In this document: in pieces, positions 25,354-34,131 of the stretch
Layout: each line of letters starts with the position of its first letter
Numbering within the stretch: the stretch's first letter is position 1
NCBI GenBank assembly: GCA_017558105.1
Contig: JAFYWI010000011.1
Location: forward strand, 1 to 64,000
Direction: 5' to 3'
Length of the DNA: 64,000 nt
Origin: Clostridia bacterium
Lineage (GTDB): Bacteria > Bacillota > Clostridia > Christensenellales > Borkfalkiaceae
Made by a program: the position numbers and the translations under genes
Notes under the pieces: model-generated
Told to the model about the DNA's origin: nothing
Database searches by the model: none
What the model saw: only the letters and a program-made list of their open reading frames with translations

Positions 25354-27825
25354 ATGTATTACGAGGGTTTTTCATCTAACGTGAGTCAAGTAATAGAACT
25401 TTCAGAAATGCTTGCAAAAAGATATAATTGTAGGTACATTGGTAGCGAGCATATTTTATTTGGCTTAATAAACGTAAAAGAAGGAAGGGCTGCAGCCATA
25501 CTTCGTGAAGCGGGTGTAGAAAACGAAAGGTACTTAAAACTATTTGCTAGAACCATACAAAGCGATTACACTGCCCCTAACCATACGTTTACTGCAAGAA
25601 CCAAACAACATTTTCAAAGAGCAATAGATATTTCGTTAAGTGCAAAAGCAGGTTTCGTTGGAACGGAACATCTTTTACTTGCTATTTTAGAAGATAAAGA
25701 TTGCTACGCCGTTATGATTTTGAACGCAATGCAAATAGACGTTAATAAACTTGTAAACGAAATTAAAAACGCACTATTTAACAGGGCTAAAGAAGAACAA
25801 GAAGAAAGCACTTTGTTTGAAAGAAGTTATCACCAAAACGTAGACCAAAAAACAGATAATTATGGTGGAGATAAAGACCTTGGCGAACTTTCAAAGTTTG
25901 GCGTAAACTTAAATAAACTTGCCTTAGAAGGTAGGTTAGACCCCGTTGTTGGCAGAAAAAACGAAATGGATAGGGTTATTCAAACTCTATCTAGAAGAAC
26001 TAAAAACAACCCAGTTTTAATTGGTGAACCGGGTGTTGGTAAAAGTGCCGTTGTAGAAGGCTTAGCACAAGCCATAGTTAAAGGAAACGTGCCAGAACTT
26101 TTAAGCGATAAAATTGTTTTCTCGCTTGATCTTGCAGGTATGCTAGCAGGCGCAAGGTATAGGGGAGATTTTGAAGAAAGGCTTAAAAAGGCAATAGATA
26201 TAGTTAAACAAAACGGAAATATAATTTTATTTATAGATGAAATTCACAACATCGTGGGCGCTGGTAGTACTGTCGAAGTCAATATGGACGCCGCTAACAT
26301 ACTAAAACCAATGCTTTCACGCGGGGAGTTGCAAACTATAGGCGCAACCACCTTAGATGAATATAGAAGATATATTGAAAAAGACGCTGCACTAGAACGT
26401 AGGTTTCAACCTATTTTAGTAGAAGCACCAAGTCCAGACGAAGCAATTGAAATATTAAAGGGGTTAAGAGATAAATACGAATCTCACCACGGCGTTGCTA
26501 TTCCAGACGAAGCAATTTTTTCTGCCGTAACCCTTTCAGACCGTTATATTCCAGATAGGTTTTTACCAGATAAGGCAATAGATTTAATAGATGAAGCGGC
26601 TTCTAGAGTTAAATTAGATAGTTATAATTCGCCAGCCGAAGCAAAGCAAAAAGAAGCCGAACTTAATAAACTTATGGCTCAAAAAGCCGAATCTTTAAGA
26701 CGAGACGATTTAGATAGGGCTGCAAAAATTAATAAAGATATAGAAAGGGTTAATAAAGAATTAGAAGTAATTCGCCAACAAGCAAGCAAAAATAATAAAG
26801 ACCGCAACACTCTTACTTTAACCCCAGAAGATATAGCAAACGTAGTAAGCAATTGGACGGGTGTTCCAGTTGCAAAACTAACCCAAACGGAAGCGCAAAA
26901 ACTTTTAGATTTAGAAAACATTTTACACAAACGCGTAATTGGGCAACACTCTGCCGTTAAAGCCGTTTCAGACGCTATTAGAAGGGCAAGAGCAGGCTTA
27001 AAAGACCCTAAAAAACCAGTTGGCTCGTTTATTTTCGTTGGTCCTACCGGCGTAGGTAAAACGGAACTTTCTAAGGCGCTTGCAGAAGCAGTGTTTGGCA
27101 GTGAAGACAACGTTATTAGAATTGATATGAGCGAATATATGGAAAAGCACTCCGTTGCTAAAATGGTTGGCGCGCCTCCGGGATACGTTGGCTTTGACGA
27201 AGCAGGGCAATTAACCGAAAAGGTTAGAAGAAAACCTTATTCTGTAGTATTGTTTGATGAAATTGAAAAAGCCCACCCAGACGTGTTTAACATTATGCTA
27301 CAAATTTTAGACGAAGGTAGGCTAACGGATAGCAAAGGCAGGTTAGTAGACTTTAAAAATACCATAATTATTTTAACTTCTAACGTAGGTGCAACCGAAG
27401 TTAAAAGGACGCAATCTTTAGGCTTTGCAAGTACTTCTTCAACAGCAGAATACGAAAAAATGTGCGACAAGTATATGGATGCCTTAAAAGAAAAGTTCCG
27501 TCCAGAATTCTTAAACAGAATAGACGATATTATTGTGTTCCACAAACTAACCAAAGAAGAAACCAAAGAAATTGCATCTTTAATGATGGCTTCATTAAGA
27601 AAGCGCCTTGCCGTTATGAATATTACCCTAGAAATAACTAACAGCGCAATGGATTTAATTTTAGAAAAAGGGTACGACGATAATTACGGTGCAAGGCCGT
27701 TAAAAAGGGTTATTCAACACTATATTGAAGATAAACTTTCAGAAGAAATTTTAAGGGGCAGAGTAGGTGAAAATTCTACCGTTTCTATCGATGCCGCTAA
27801 CGGTGAATTTATAATAAATAACTAA
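25354..27825 (+). CDS. clpC: AAA+ chaperone subunit ClpC of the ClpCP protease
   Basis: The protein has 823 residues. An N-terminal double Clp repeat carries GSEH (E32) and GTEH (E105), which align with the two Glu of B. subtilis ClpC that bind phosphoarginine. D1 has Walker A GEPGVGKS near residue 224. A UVR-containing middle domain ([21 protein letters not shown]) follows. D2 has GPTGVGKT near residue 562. The IGF/LGF-type loop for ClpP docking was not checked. ClpC unfolds tagged proteins for ClpP. No ctsR repressor gene is present in this operon. Confidence 0.96.
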   Translation: MYYEGFSSNVSQVIELSEMLAKRYNCRYIGSEHILFGLINVKEGRAAAILREAGVENERYLKLFARTIQSDYTAPNHTFTARTKQHFQRAIDISLSAKAGFVGTEHLLLAILEDKDCYAVMILNAMQIDVNKLVNEIKNALFNRAKEEQEESTLFERSYHQNVDQKTDNYGGDKDLGELSKFGVNLNKLALEGRLDPVVGRKNEMDRVIQTLSRRTKNNPVLIGEPGVGKSAVVEGLAQAIVKGNVPELLSDKIVFSLDLAGMLAGARYRGDFEERLKKAIDIVKQNGNIILFIDEIHNIVGAGSTVEVNMDAANILKPMLSRGELQTIGATTLDEYRRYIEKDAALERRFQPILVEAPSPDEAIEILKGLRDKYESHHGVAIPDEAIFSAVTLSDRYIPDRFLPDKAIDLIDEAASRVKLDSYNSPAEAKQKEAELNKLMAQKAESLRRDDLDRAAKINKDIERVNKELEVIRQQASKNNKDRNTLTLTPEDIANVVSNWTGVPVAKLTQTEAQKLLDLENILHKRVIGQHSAVKAVSDAIRRARAGLKDPKKPVGSFIFVGPTGVGKTELSKALAEAVFGSEDNVIRIDMSEYMEKHSVAKMVGAPPGYVGFDEAGQLTEKVRRKPYSVVLFDEIEKAHPDVFNIMLQILDEGRLTDSKGRLVDFKNTIIILTSNVGATEVKRTQSLGFASTSSTAEYEKMCDKYMDALKEKFRPEFLNRIDDIIVFHKLTKEETKEIASLMMASLRKRLAVMNITLEITNSAMDLILEKGYDDNYGARPLKRVIQHYIEDKLSEEILRGRVGENSTVSIDAANGEFIINN

Positions 27826-27826
27826 T

Positions 27827-28627
27827 ATGCAAATAGGTATATCAACGGCATCTTTATTTGTTAGAAAAACAACAGAAGATGCCTTGCGATTTTTTTCGCA
27901 AAACAACGTAAAAGTAGCAGAAGTTTTTTTAGAAAGTTACTGCGAATATAACAGCCAGTTTGGTAAACTGTTAAAAGAAAATAAAGGCGACGTTAACGTT
28001 CATTCTATACACGTTTTAACCACCCAATTCGAACCACAGTTATACAGCGTAAACGAACGCGCTAAAACAGATTCTTTTAAAATTTTAGAAGGCGCTTTAG
28101 ATGCGGGCAAAGAAATAGGTGCAAAATACTATACTTTTCACGGCCCTGCAAGGCTAAAGAAAACGCCAATAGTAATGAACTTTGAAAGGCTTGGCAAAAT
28201 CACCCAAGAAATAATAGACGTTTGCGCTACAAGAAACATAGGCTTAGCATACGAAAACGTGCATTGGTCTTACTATAATTACATAGGGTATTTTAAGGAG
28301 TTAAAGCAAAGAACTGTAGGCTTAAAAGGTACGCTAGATATTAAGCAAGCAAGGCAAAGTGATATTTCTTACGTAGATTTTATTAACGAAATGAAAGAAG
28401 ATATCGTTACCGTGCACCTTTCAGGTATAGATGCAAATGGCAAAATGTGTTTGCCTAACGAAAAAAGCGTTATAGATTATTACGATTTGTTTAGTAGGCT
28501 AAAAGACGTTGGCTTTAACGGTGCAATGTTATTAGAAGTATACCAAAACGACTACAACGACTATAAAGAATTATTTAATTCTTTAAATTACGTTAAAACA
28601 ATAGCGGAAAAAGTTTTTAAAAGGTAA
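27827..28627 (+). CDS. Sugar phosphate isomerase/epimerase-like TIM-barrel protein
   Basis: The 266-residue protein begins MQIGISTASLFV and shows the xylose-isomerase-like/AP-endonuclease-2 barrel pattern: KVAEVFLES, VHSIHV, YYTFHGP, LAYENVHW, GTLDIKQA, TVHLSG, and MLLEVY at the end. These contain the expected metal-binding Glu, His and Asp residues. The substrate cannot be told. It starts two bases after clpC without an SD of its own, so it depends on clpC translation, and it is four bases from the TIR gene. Confidence 0.8.
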   Translation: MQIGISTASLFVRKTTEDALRFFSQNNVKVAEVFLESYCEYNSQFGKLLKENKGDVNVHSIHVLTTQFEPQLYSVNERAKTDSFKILEGALDAGKEIGAKYYTFHGPARLKKTPIVMNFERLGKITQEIIDVCATRNIGLAYENVHWSYYNYIGYFKELKQRTVGLKGTLDIKQARQSDISYVDFINEMKEDIVTVHLSGIDANGKMCLPNEKSVIDYYDLFSRLKDVGFNGAMLLEVYQNDYNDYKELFNSLNYVKTIAEKVFKR

Positions 28628-28630
28628 AAA

Positions 28631-29926
28631 ATGAAAAAATTAACTTGTTTAGAATGCGGTGGCGAAATACATATTTCTAATAATGGCTTAACGGGCAAAT
28701 GCGCTTACTGTGGCAACGAATTTTTATTAAAAGAACCGTTGACGGACGGGCAATTCGTTAATTTGCAACTAGCAACTGAATATTTATTAACCTTTAAGTT
28801 TGCAGACGCTAAAAGGCTATTTTTAAGCCTAGCAAAAGAAATAGAAGGGTTTGCAACGGCATATTTCGGTGCTTTTTTGGCGGAATATGGTATAGAGATT
28901 GTTGTAGACAAACTTGGCAACAAAATTCCAACTTGCCATAGGGCAAGCGTAGTTAGCGTTTATAATAACGAATTTTATATTAACGCTATAAAATACGCGT
29001 CTAATACCCAAAAAGAAGAGTATGAAAAACTTGGGGAAAGTATAGAAAAGGTTAGGTTAGAAATTCTAAACCAAGTGGAAGACGGCACTTCTTACGATAT
29101 TTTTATTTGCTTTAAGGCAAGTGAAATAGAAGATGAAAATAAAAAAACTGCCGACTTAGAACTTGCCAACAACTTATATAACTTTTTAGCAGAAAAAGGC
29201 TATAAAGTTTTTAACAGCGCAACAACTTTATTAAGGGTTAAAGAACAAAATTTCGAACCGTATATTTATAGGGCGTTATCTACTGCAAAAGTTATGTTAT
29301 TGCTATGTTCTAGCGTAGAAAAAATAGAAAGTGCTTGGGTTAAAAACGAGTGGTCTAGGTTTTTAGATTTAAATAACGGGCAAGGTTTAGTGCCTATTTG
29401 TGGAAATAGGTTTACCGTTTATTCGCCTTTAGCACTACCACACGAATTGCAAAAATTAAACGCAATAGTTTACGATGAAGACGTTAAAGAAAAAATATTA
29501 CAAAAAGTTTCTGCCTTTTTTATAGAAAAGCAAGAAAAAGCTAAAGAAAAAGAATTTAAGCCAACCTTTGAAGAAACAACCGAAAACGTTGAAGAAAACG
29601 TTTACGTTTACGATATATGGGTTGAAGAAGTTTTTAACTTTGATAAAACGGCAGAAATTATTAGTGACCTTGCTAAAATAGAATTAATAGAAGCAGAAAA
29701 ATTAGTAAAAGAAAAAGGCGTGTTTTTACAAAGTGTAAATAAAATGGTAAAAAACCATACCTTAAGCGCTCTAAACGGCTTTGCAACCTTAAAAATAGAA
29801 CAAAGAAGGGTAATTACAATATTGCCTTCTAACGTTGAAAAAATAGTAGAAGAAGCGGAAGAAAAGGTTAATAAGGCTTGGGATAAAAACACCACTATCG
29901 TTCAAACGAACGTAGATAAAATTTAA
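28631..29926 (+). CDS. Zinc-ribbon/TIR-domain protein with an L7/L12-like C-terminal region
   Basis: The protein has 431 residues. A zinc ribbon (C6, C9, C24, C27) is followed by a helical region and a TIR domain at about 154-265 (SYDIFICFKASE, then LYNFLAEKGYKVFN). The likely catalytic Glu is E240 in SAWVKNEW, the usual position of NADase TIRs. An acidic linker and a segment at 338-395 (KTAEIISDLAKIELIEAEKLV, in pieces) resemble a ribosomal L7/L12 C-terminal fold. TIR domains act as NAD-cleaving effectors or scaffolds in immunity. The function here is unknown. It closes the clpC run. Confidence 0.82.
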   Translation: MKKLTCLECGGEIHISNNGLTGKCAYCGNEFLLKEPLTDGQFVNLQLATEYLLTFKFADAKRLFLSLAKEIEGFATAYFGAFLAEYGIEIVVDKLGNKIPTCHRASVVSVYNNEFYINAIKYASNTQKEEYEKLGESIEKVRLEILNQVEDGTSYDIFICFKASEIEDENKKTADLELANNLYNFLAEKGYKVFNSATTLLRVKEQNFEPYIYRALSTAKVMLLLCSSVEKIESAWVKNEWSRFLDLNNGQGLVPICGNRFTVYSPLALPHELQKLNAIVYDEDVKEKILQKVSAFFIEKQEKAKEKEFKPTFEETTENVEENVYVYDIWVEEVFNFDKTAEIISDLAKIELIEAEKLVKEKGVFLQSVNKMVKNHTLSALNGFATLKIEQRRVITILPSNVEKIVEEAEEKVNKAWDKNTTIVQTNVDKI

Positions 29927-29951
29927 TAAATATTTATAAATTAAAAGAATA

Positions 29952-29974
29952 AACGCCACCTAAAAGGTGGCGTT
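29952..29974 (+). terminator. Strong intrinsic terminator after the TIR gene
   Basis: AACGCCACCT and AGGTGGCGTT form a perfect 10-bp stem with an AAA loop, then AACTTTTT. This is the first strong terminator after the plus-strand run beginning at 12796. It may also work on the minus strand for spoVG. Confidence 0.8.
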
Positions 29975-30031
29975 AACTTTTTCGCTAATATAACTATTGA
30001 TAGGCGTTTAAGCCGAAGTTAGAAAAAAATA

Positions 30032-30304
30032 CTAGTCTTGTGGTTTTGCCTTTTCTTCTTCGAAAGCTTTTAAAATCACAGCGATAAGTTCTTCTCTAGT
30101 TTCCGTCTTAATAGGGTGAGCAATATCTTTATACTCGCCGTCGTTTGTTTTACGGCTAGGCATAGCGATAAAGAACCCTTCGTTGCCTTCAATAACTTTA
30201 ATGTCGTGAATAACAAAACAGTCATCAAAAGTAACGGAAGCTACTGCTTTAAGTTTGCTGTCGTCCTTCTTTACGATGCGAACTCTTACGTCAGAAATTT
30301 TCAT
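30032..30304 (-). CDS. spoVG: Septation/sporulation regulator SpoVG
   Basis: This 90-residue protein starts [11 protein letters not shown] and contains [17 protein letters not shown] and [18 protein letters not shown], which are diagnostic of SpoVG. Members bind DNA or RNA and modulate cell division, capsule and sporulation genes. The ORF extends upstream by 21 codons, but AAGGAAGG precedes the ATG at 30304 and the promoter lies inside the extension. Presence of SpoVG alone does not show sporulation; non-sporulating bacteria also have it. Confidence 0.95.
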   Translation of the reverse strand: MKISDVRVRIVKKDDSKLKAVASVTFDDCFVIHDIKVIEGNEGFFIAMPSRKTNDGEYKDIAHPIKTETREELIAVILKAFEEEKAKPQD

Positions 30305-30338
30305 GTTTTCGTTACCTTCCTTAATCATCATTGTATAC

Positions 30339-30367
30339 ATTTTAACATACATAAAAGTAAATTTCAA
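30339..30367 (-). promoter_or_regulatory. spoVG promoter
   Basis: On the minus strand TTGAAA (30367-30362) and TAAAAT (30344-30339) are 17 bases apart, with an extended TGT. This is a sigma-A-type promoter rather than a sigma-H-type one. Confidence 0.6.
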
Positions 30368-30440
30368 TACCCTTTTTGAAAAAAATTAACTTTTTTTTAA
30401 CAAAAGTACCTATTTTTTTACATTTTTCATACTATATTAT

Positions 30441-31781
30441 ATGAAAAAGATAAAAAACTTAAAATATACAAAAAATATTCATTTCGTTGGTATTGGTGGT
30501 GTTTCTATGAGTGGCATTGCCAAATATTTAAAACTTAATGGAAAAATTGTAACTGGTAGCGATAGGGTTTATTCTGAAAGCCTTAAACAATTAGAAAAAC
30601 TTAAAATAAAAGTTCACGTTGGCGAGAGAGAAGAAAGTATAAACGACGCTAATTTGGTTGTTGTTACTTCTGCCATATCTAACGATAATTTAGAGGTGTT
30701 AAGCGCAAAAAAACAAAAAATTAAAGTTGTTAAAAGAAGCGTTCTACTTGGCGAAATCCTTTCTGACTTCGAAGTTTCAATAGGGGTAGCAGGTTGCCAC
30801 GGCAAAACTACCACAACGGCAATGATAACCAAAATTTTTGCTTTAGCAAATAAAAAGCCAACTTCTTTTATTGGTGGTTACACTAAAGAGTTTTCTAATT
30901 TTTTATATGGCGAAAAAAAGTTCGTTATAACGGAAGCATGCGAATTTAAGAAAAACTTTTTAGACCTAAAACCCACCGTTAGCGTAATACTTAACGTAGA
31001 TAACGACCATTTAGATTTTTATAAAAGCCTTTCCAATATAAAAAAAGCCTTCAAAAAGTTTGCAAAAGGCAGTAAAGTAGTAGTTAATGCAGACGATATT
31101 AATTGTAAAAAAATAAAAGGCAAAAAAACCTTAACTTTTGGCATAGAAAACAACGCTAACTATATGGCAACAAACCTTTATAAATTAAAAAATGGTTATA
31201 GTTTTACCCTTGTTAAAAACAAACTGAAAATAGGAAGAATAAAATTAAACGTTTTAGGGAAATATAACGTGTATAACGCATTAGCATCTATAGTTGTAGC
31301 AGATATGTATAATATTCCTTTTGTTGTAATTCAAAAGGCATTATCAACTTTTTACGGAGTAGAACGTAGATTAGAAGAAAAGGGGGAATATAAGGGGACA
31401 AAAATAATATGTGATTACGCCCATCATCCAACCGAAATATCTTCCGTTCTTTCTGCCATAAACGTAAGTAAAAACGACTTGGTTGTTTTTCAACCACATA
31501 CCTATTCAAGAACAAAACTTTTAATGCAAGAGTTTATAAAATCGTTAAGCGTAGTAGAAAATTTAGTGCTAGTTAAAACTTATTCAGCTAGAGAAAAAGA
31601 AGATTTCTTAGGTTCTTCATACACTCTTTATAAAAACCTATTAAAAAAGGTTAAAAACCTTGTGTATGCCGACAATTTTTCTAAATTAAAAGAGATTATA
31701 AAATCAAATGCAAAAAATTATGAAAGGATTATATTTTTAGGTGCAGGTGACGTTTATAATTTCGTAGAAAAAATCTTGTAA
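30441..31781 (+). CDS. murC: UDP-N-acetylmuramate-L-alanine ligase
   Basis: The 446-residue Mur ligase adds L-Ala to UDP-MurNAc in peptidoglycan synthesis. HFVGIGGVSMSGIA is the N-terminal UDP-binding motif, GCHGKTTTTAMI the ATP loop, and YAHHPTE a later signature. The length is normal. No Shine-Dalgarno sequence precedes the ATG at 30441; the upstream bases are AT-only and contain -10-like words, so translation may be leaderless or weak. It stands alone, without other mur genes. Confidence 0.95.
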   Translation: MKKIKNLKYTKNIHFVGIGGVSMSGIAKYLKLNGKIVTGSDRVYSESLKQLEKLKIKVHVGEREESINDANLVVVTSAISNDNLEVLSAKKQKIKVVKRSVLLGEILSDFEVSIGVAGCHGKTTTTAMITKIFALANKKPTSFIGGYTKEFSNFLYGEKKFVITEACEFKKNFLDLKPTVSVILNVDNDHLDFYKSLSNIKKAFKKFAKGSKVVVNADDINCKKIKGKKTLTFGIENNANYMATNLYKLKNGYSFTLVKNKLKIGRIKLNVLGKYNVYNALASIVVADMYNIPFVVIQKALSTFYGVERRLEEKGEYKGTKIICDYAHHPTEISSVLSAINVSKNDLVVFQPHTYSRTKLLMQEFIKSLSVVENLVLVKTYSAREKEDFLGSSYTLYKNLLKKVKNLVYADNFSKLKEIIKSNAKNYERIIFLGAGDVYNFVEKIL

Positions 31782-31808
31782 AAAAATGAATTTTTGTTAA
31801 TTAAATAG

Positions 31809-31837
31809 TTGCCAAAAAATAAATAAAATGTTAGAAT
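31809..31837 (+). promoter_or_regulatory. Promoter of the lactate/malate dehydrogenase gene
   Basis: TTGCCA (31809-31814) and TAGAAT (31832-31837) are 17 bases apart with an extended TGT. Predicted +1 is near 31844. Confidence 0.55.
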
Positions 31838-31875
31838 GAAAATATCTAATACATAATAGGAGAAAATTTGGCATT

Positions 31876-32838
31876 ATGGTACAAAAAGGGAGAAAAATTT
31901 CAATTTTAGGAACAGGTAACGTAGGTGCTACAATCGCTTACACGTTAACACACCAAGGTATTGCATCTGAAATAGTTTTAGTAGACGTTAACAAGGCAAA
32001 AGCAGAAGGCGAAGCGCTAGATTTATCTCAATGCGCAGCATGCGTTCCATCTGTAACAATTCGTAGTGGCGAATATGAAGACGTTGCTGGTTCAGATATT
32101 ATTATAGTAACATTTGGTATTGGCAGAAAACCTGGTCAATCAAGGTTAGATTTAGCAAAAGTAAACGTAGGTATATTACAAAGCGTTATGCCTAACGTAG
32201 CAAAAATTGCACCAAACGCAATTTACGTTATAGTTTCTAACCCAGTAGACGTATTAACATACGTAACGTTAAAATGCACTGGTTTACCAGTAAATCAAGT
32301 TATCGGTACGGGCACTTTACTAGACTCTAATAGGTTATCTCAAGCAGTTGCTTCTTATTGTGGTGTAGATACTAAAAACGTTAACTCTTACGTTATTGGT
32401 GAACACGGCGATGCTTGTATGGCTCCTTGGAGTTTATGTACTATTAGTGGCTACCCAATGAAAGAATATAGCAAAAAATTCTTAAACGTTAGCGATGAAG
32501 AATTAGATGCCGAATTAGAAAATATTTACGTTGGTATGGTTAAATCTGGCTCAAAAGTTATTCAAGCAAAAGGCGCAACTTTCTATGCAATAGCATCTTC
32601 TACTTGCCAACTTGTAAAAGCAATTTTAAGCGATACAAACACAATTTTACCACTTTCTACCATTCTTAACGGCGAATATGGTGCAAACAACTTATGTATG
32701 GGCGTACCTTGTATGGTTGGTGGCAGTGGCTTTAAGAAAGTTGTAGAACTTCCTTTAACCGAAGCAGAACAAAAAATATTAAACGAAAAAATCGCTTCTT
32801 TAGATGCAACTTACGAAGCATTAGAAGTTAGAAATTAA
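31876..32838 (+). CDS. L-lactate/malate dehydrogenase family enzyme
   Basis: The 320-residue NAD-dependent enzyme has the Rossmann motif GTGNVGATIA (12-21), the VSNPVDVLTY region, GTGTLLDSNRLS and the catalytic His in VIGEHGD. In the substrate-specificity loop the sequence is GRKPGQSR, with R84 where classical LDHs have Gln (NQKPGE) and malate dehydrogenases have Arg. Overall similarity is closer to clostridial proteins annotated as LDH. It probably reduces pyruvate or oxaloacetate in fermentation; which one is uncertain. AGGAG lies 13 bases from the ATG, unusually far. Confidence 0.82.
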   Translation: MVQKGRKISILGTGNVGATIAYTLTHQGIASEIVLVDVNKAKAEGEALDLSQCAACVPSVTIRSGEYEDVAGSDIIIVTFGIGRKPGQSRLDLAKVNVGILQSVMPNVAKIAPNAIYVIVSNPVDVLTYVTLKCTGLPVNQVIGTGTLLDSNRLSQAVASYCGVDTKNVNSYVIGEHGDACMAPWSLCTISGYPMKEYSKKFLNVSDEELDAELENIYVGMVKSGSKVIQAKGATFYAIASSTCQLVKAILSDTNTILPLSTILNGEYGANNLCMGVPCMVGGSGFKKVVELPLTEAEQKILNEKIASLDATYEALEVRN

Positions 32839-32866
32839 TAATCTTTTTGTAAACAAATAAAAAATT

Positions 32867-32890
32867 AACTCGGCTATGTTTAGCCGAGTT
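32867..32890. terminator. Bidirectional terminator between ldh/mdh and ychF
   Basis: AACTCGGCTA and TAGCCGAGTT form a 10-bp perfect stem with a TGTT loop, followed by T residues, with A-rich sequence before it. Confidence 0.88.
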
Positions 32891-32912
32891 TTTTAATTAT
32901 AAGTTATTTTTA

Positions 32913-34010
32913 TTAAACGTTAAATCTAAATAGCACAACGTCGCCGTCTACAATAACGTAGTTTTTACCTTCTGAACGAACTTTGCCTTTTTCTTTACAA
33001 GCGTTAAAACTGCCAAGTTCAACCAAAGTGTCGTAATCAACTATTTCTGCACGAATAAACCCTTTTTCAAAGTCTGTGTGAATTTTTCCAGCAGCCTGTG
33101 GTGCTTTAGTTCCTTTTTCAATAGTCCAAGCCCTAACTTCTTTTTCACCTGCAGTTAAATAACTAATTAAACCTAATAATTCGTAAGAAGTTTTAATAAG
33201 CCTATTTAATCCACTTTCTTTTTCGCCAAGTTCAGTTAAAAACATTTGTTGTTCTTCAGGGCTTAAAACAGAAAGTTCTTCTTCCGTTTTAGCGCAAATA
33301 ACAAGGTGTTTAGAATTTTCGCTTTCGGCAAACTCAATTAATTTTTTTACTAGTGGAAGGGTAGAAGGGTCTTTACCCATATCGTTTTCGCAAATGTTAG
33401 CCGTGTAAATAACGGGTTTTGCAGAAATTAAAAACAAATCTTTTAATAAAAGTTGTTCGTCTTCGTTAACTTCTAACGTTCTCGCAGGCTTAAAAGCAGA
33501 TAAATGGTCTAAAAGCCTTTGGTAGAACTCTGCTTCAATTTTATATTTTTTATCTCCCGTTTTAACCATATTAAGAGATTTATCTAATCTTCTTTTAACA
33601 CTTTCAATGTCTGCTAAAACTAATTCTAAGTTAATAGTTTCAATATCTCTAACAGGGTTAATAGAATTATCTACGTGAGTAATATTTTCATCTTCAAAAC
33701 ACCTTACTACGTGAACAATAGCGTCTGTTTCCCTAATGTTCGCTAAAAACTTATTGCCTAAACCTTCGCCTTGGCTAGCGCCTTTAACAAGCCCTGCAAT
33801 ATCTACGAATTCAATAACGGCAGGGGTAATTTGTTTAGTGTTGTAAAGTTTGCCTAAAACTTGTAACCTTTCGTCTGGCACGGCAACCACGCCAACGTTT
33901 GGTTCAATAGTACAGAAAGGGTAATTAGCACATTCTGCACCTGCGTGAGTTATTGCGTTAAATAAGGTAGATTTTCCAACGTTAGGTAGCCCAACTACAC
34001 CTAATTTCAT
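32913..34010 (-). CDS. ychF: Obg-family GTPase/ATPase YchF
   Basis: The 365-residue protein begins [20 protein letters not shown], with G1 GLPNVGKST. It has [14 protein letters not shown] (G3) and a TGS domain ending [13 protein letters not shown]. This is the ribosome-associated YchF/Ola1 family, which prefers ATP because its G4 (NxxE) is altered. It takes part in stress response and translation. GGAGA lies upstream of the ATG. Confidence 0.96.
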   Translation of the reverse strand: MKLGVVGLPNVGKSTLFNAITHAGAECANYPFCTIEPNVGVVAVPDERLQVLGKLYNTKQITPAVIEFVDIAGLVKGASQGEGLGNKFLANIRETDAIVHVVRCFEDENITHVDNSINPVRDIETINLELVLADIESVKRRLDKSLNMVKTGDKKYKIEAEFYQRLLDHLSAFKPARTLEVNEDEQLLLKDLFLISAKPVIYTANICENDMGKDPSTLPLVKKLIEFAESENSKHLVICAKTEEELSVLSPEEQQMFLTELGEKESGLNRLIKTSYELLGLISYLTAGEKEVRAWTIEKGTKAPQAAGKIHTDFEKGFIRAEIVDYDTLVELGSFNACKEKGKVRSEGKNYVIVDGDVVLFRFNV

Positions 34011-34042
34011 AATTTATATCTCCAAAAAGTACGTTTTTTATA

Positions 34043-34071
34043 ATTATAAAGTATTTTGTACAAAAATTCAA
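34043..34071 (-). promoter_or_regulatory. ychF promoter
   Basis: On the minus strand TTGAAT (34071-34066) and TATAAT (34048-34043) are 17 bases apart. Confidence 0.6.
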
Positions 34072-34080
34072 GTTTTTAGG

Positions 34081-34110
34081 TTGCATTTTTTAATAAATAT
34101 GTGATATTAT
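34081..34110 (+). promoter_or_regulatory. Candidate argS promoter
   Basis: TTGCAT (34081-34086) and TATTAT (34105-34110) are 18 bases apart. A second TATAAT overlaps at 34110-34115. Confidence 0.45.
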
Positions 34111-34131
34111 ATAATTAATTTGGAGAGAATT

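Noticed and set aside
28631..29926. A classical CBASS, Thoeris or other full defence system around the TIR gene
   Set aside because: The neighbours are ClpC and a TIM-barrel isomerase; I see no ThsA, cyclase or Argonaute partner, so a named system is not supported.
30116..30379. A plus-strand ORF of 87 residues over spoVG
   Set aside because: It is antisense to spoVG and lacks an SD; spoVG motifs are unambiguous.
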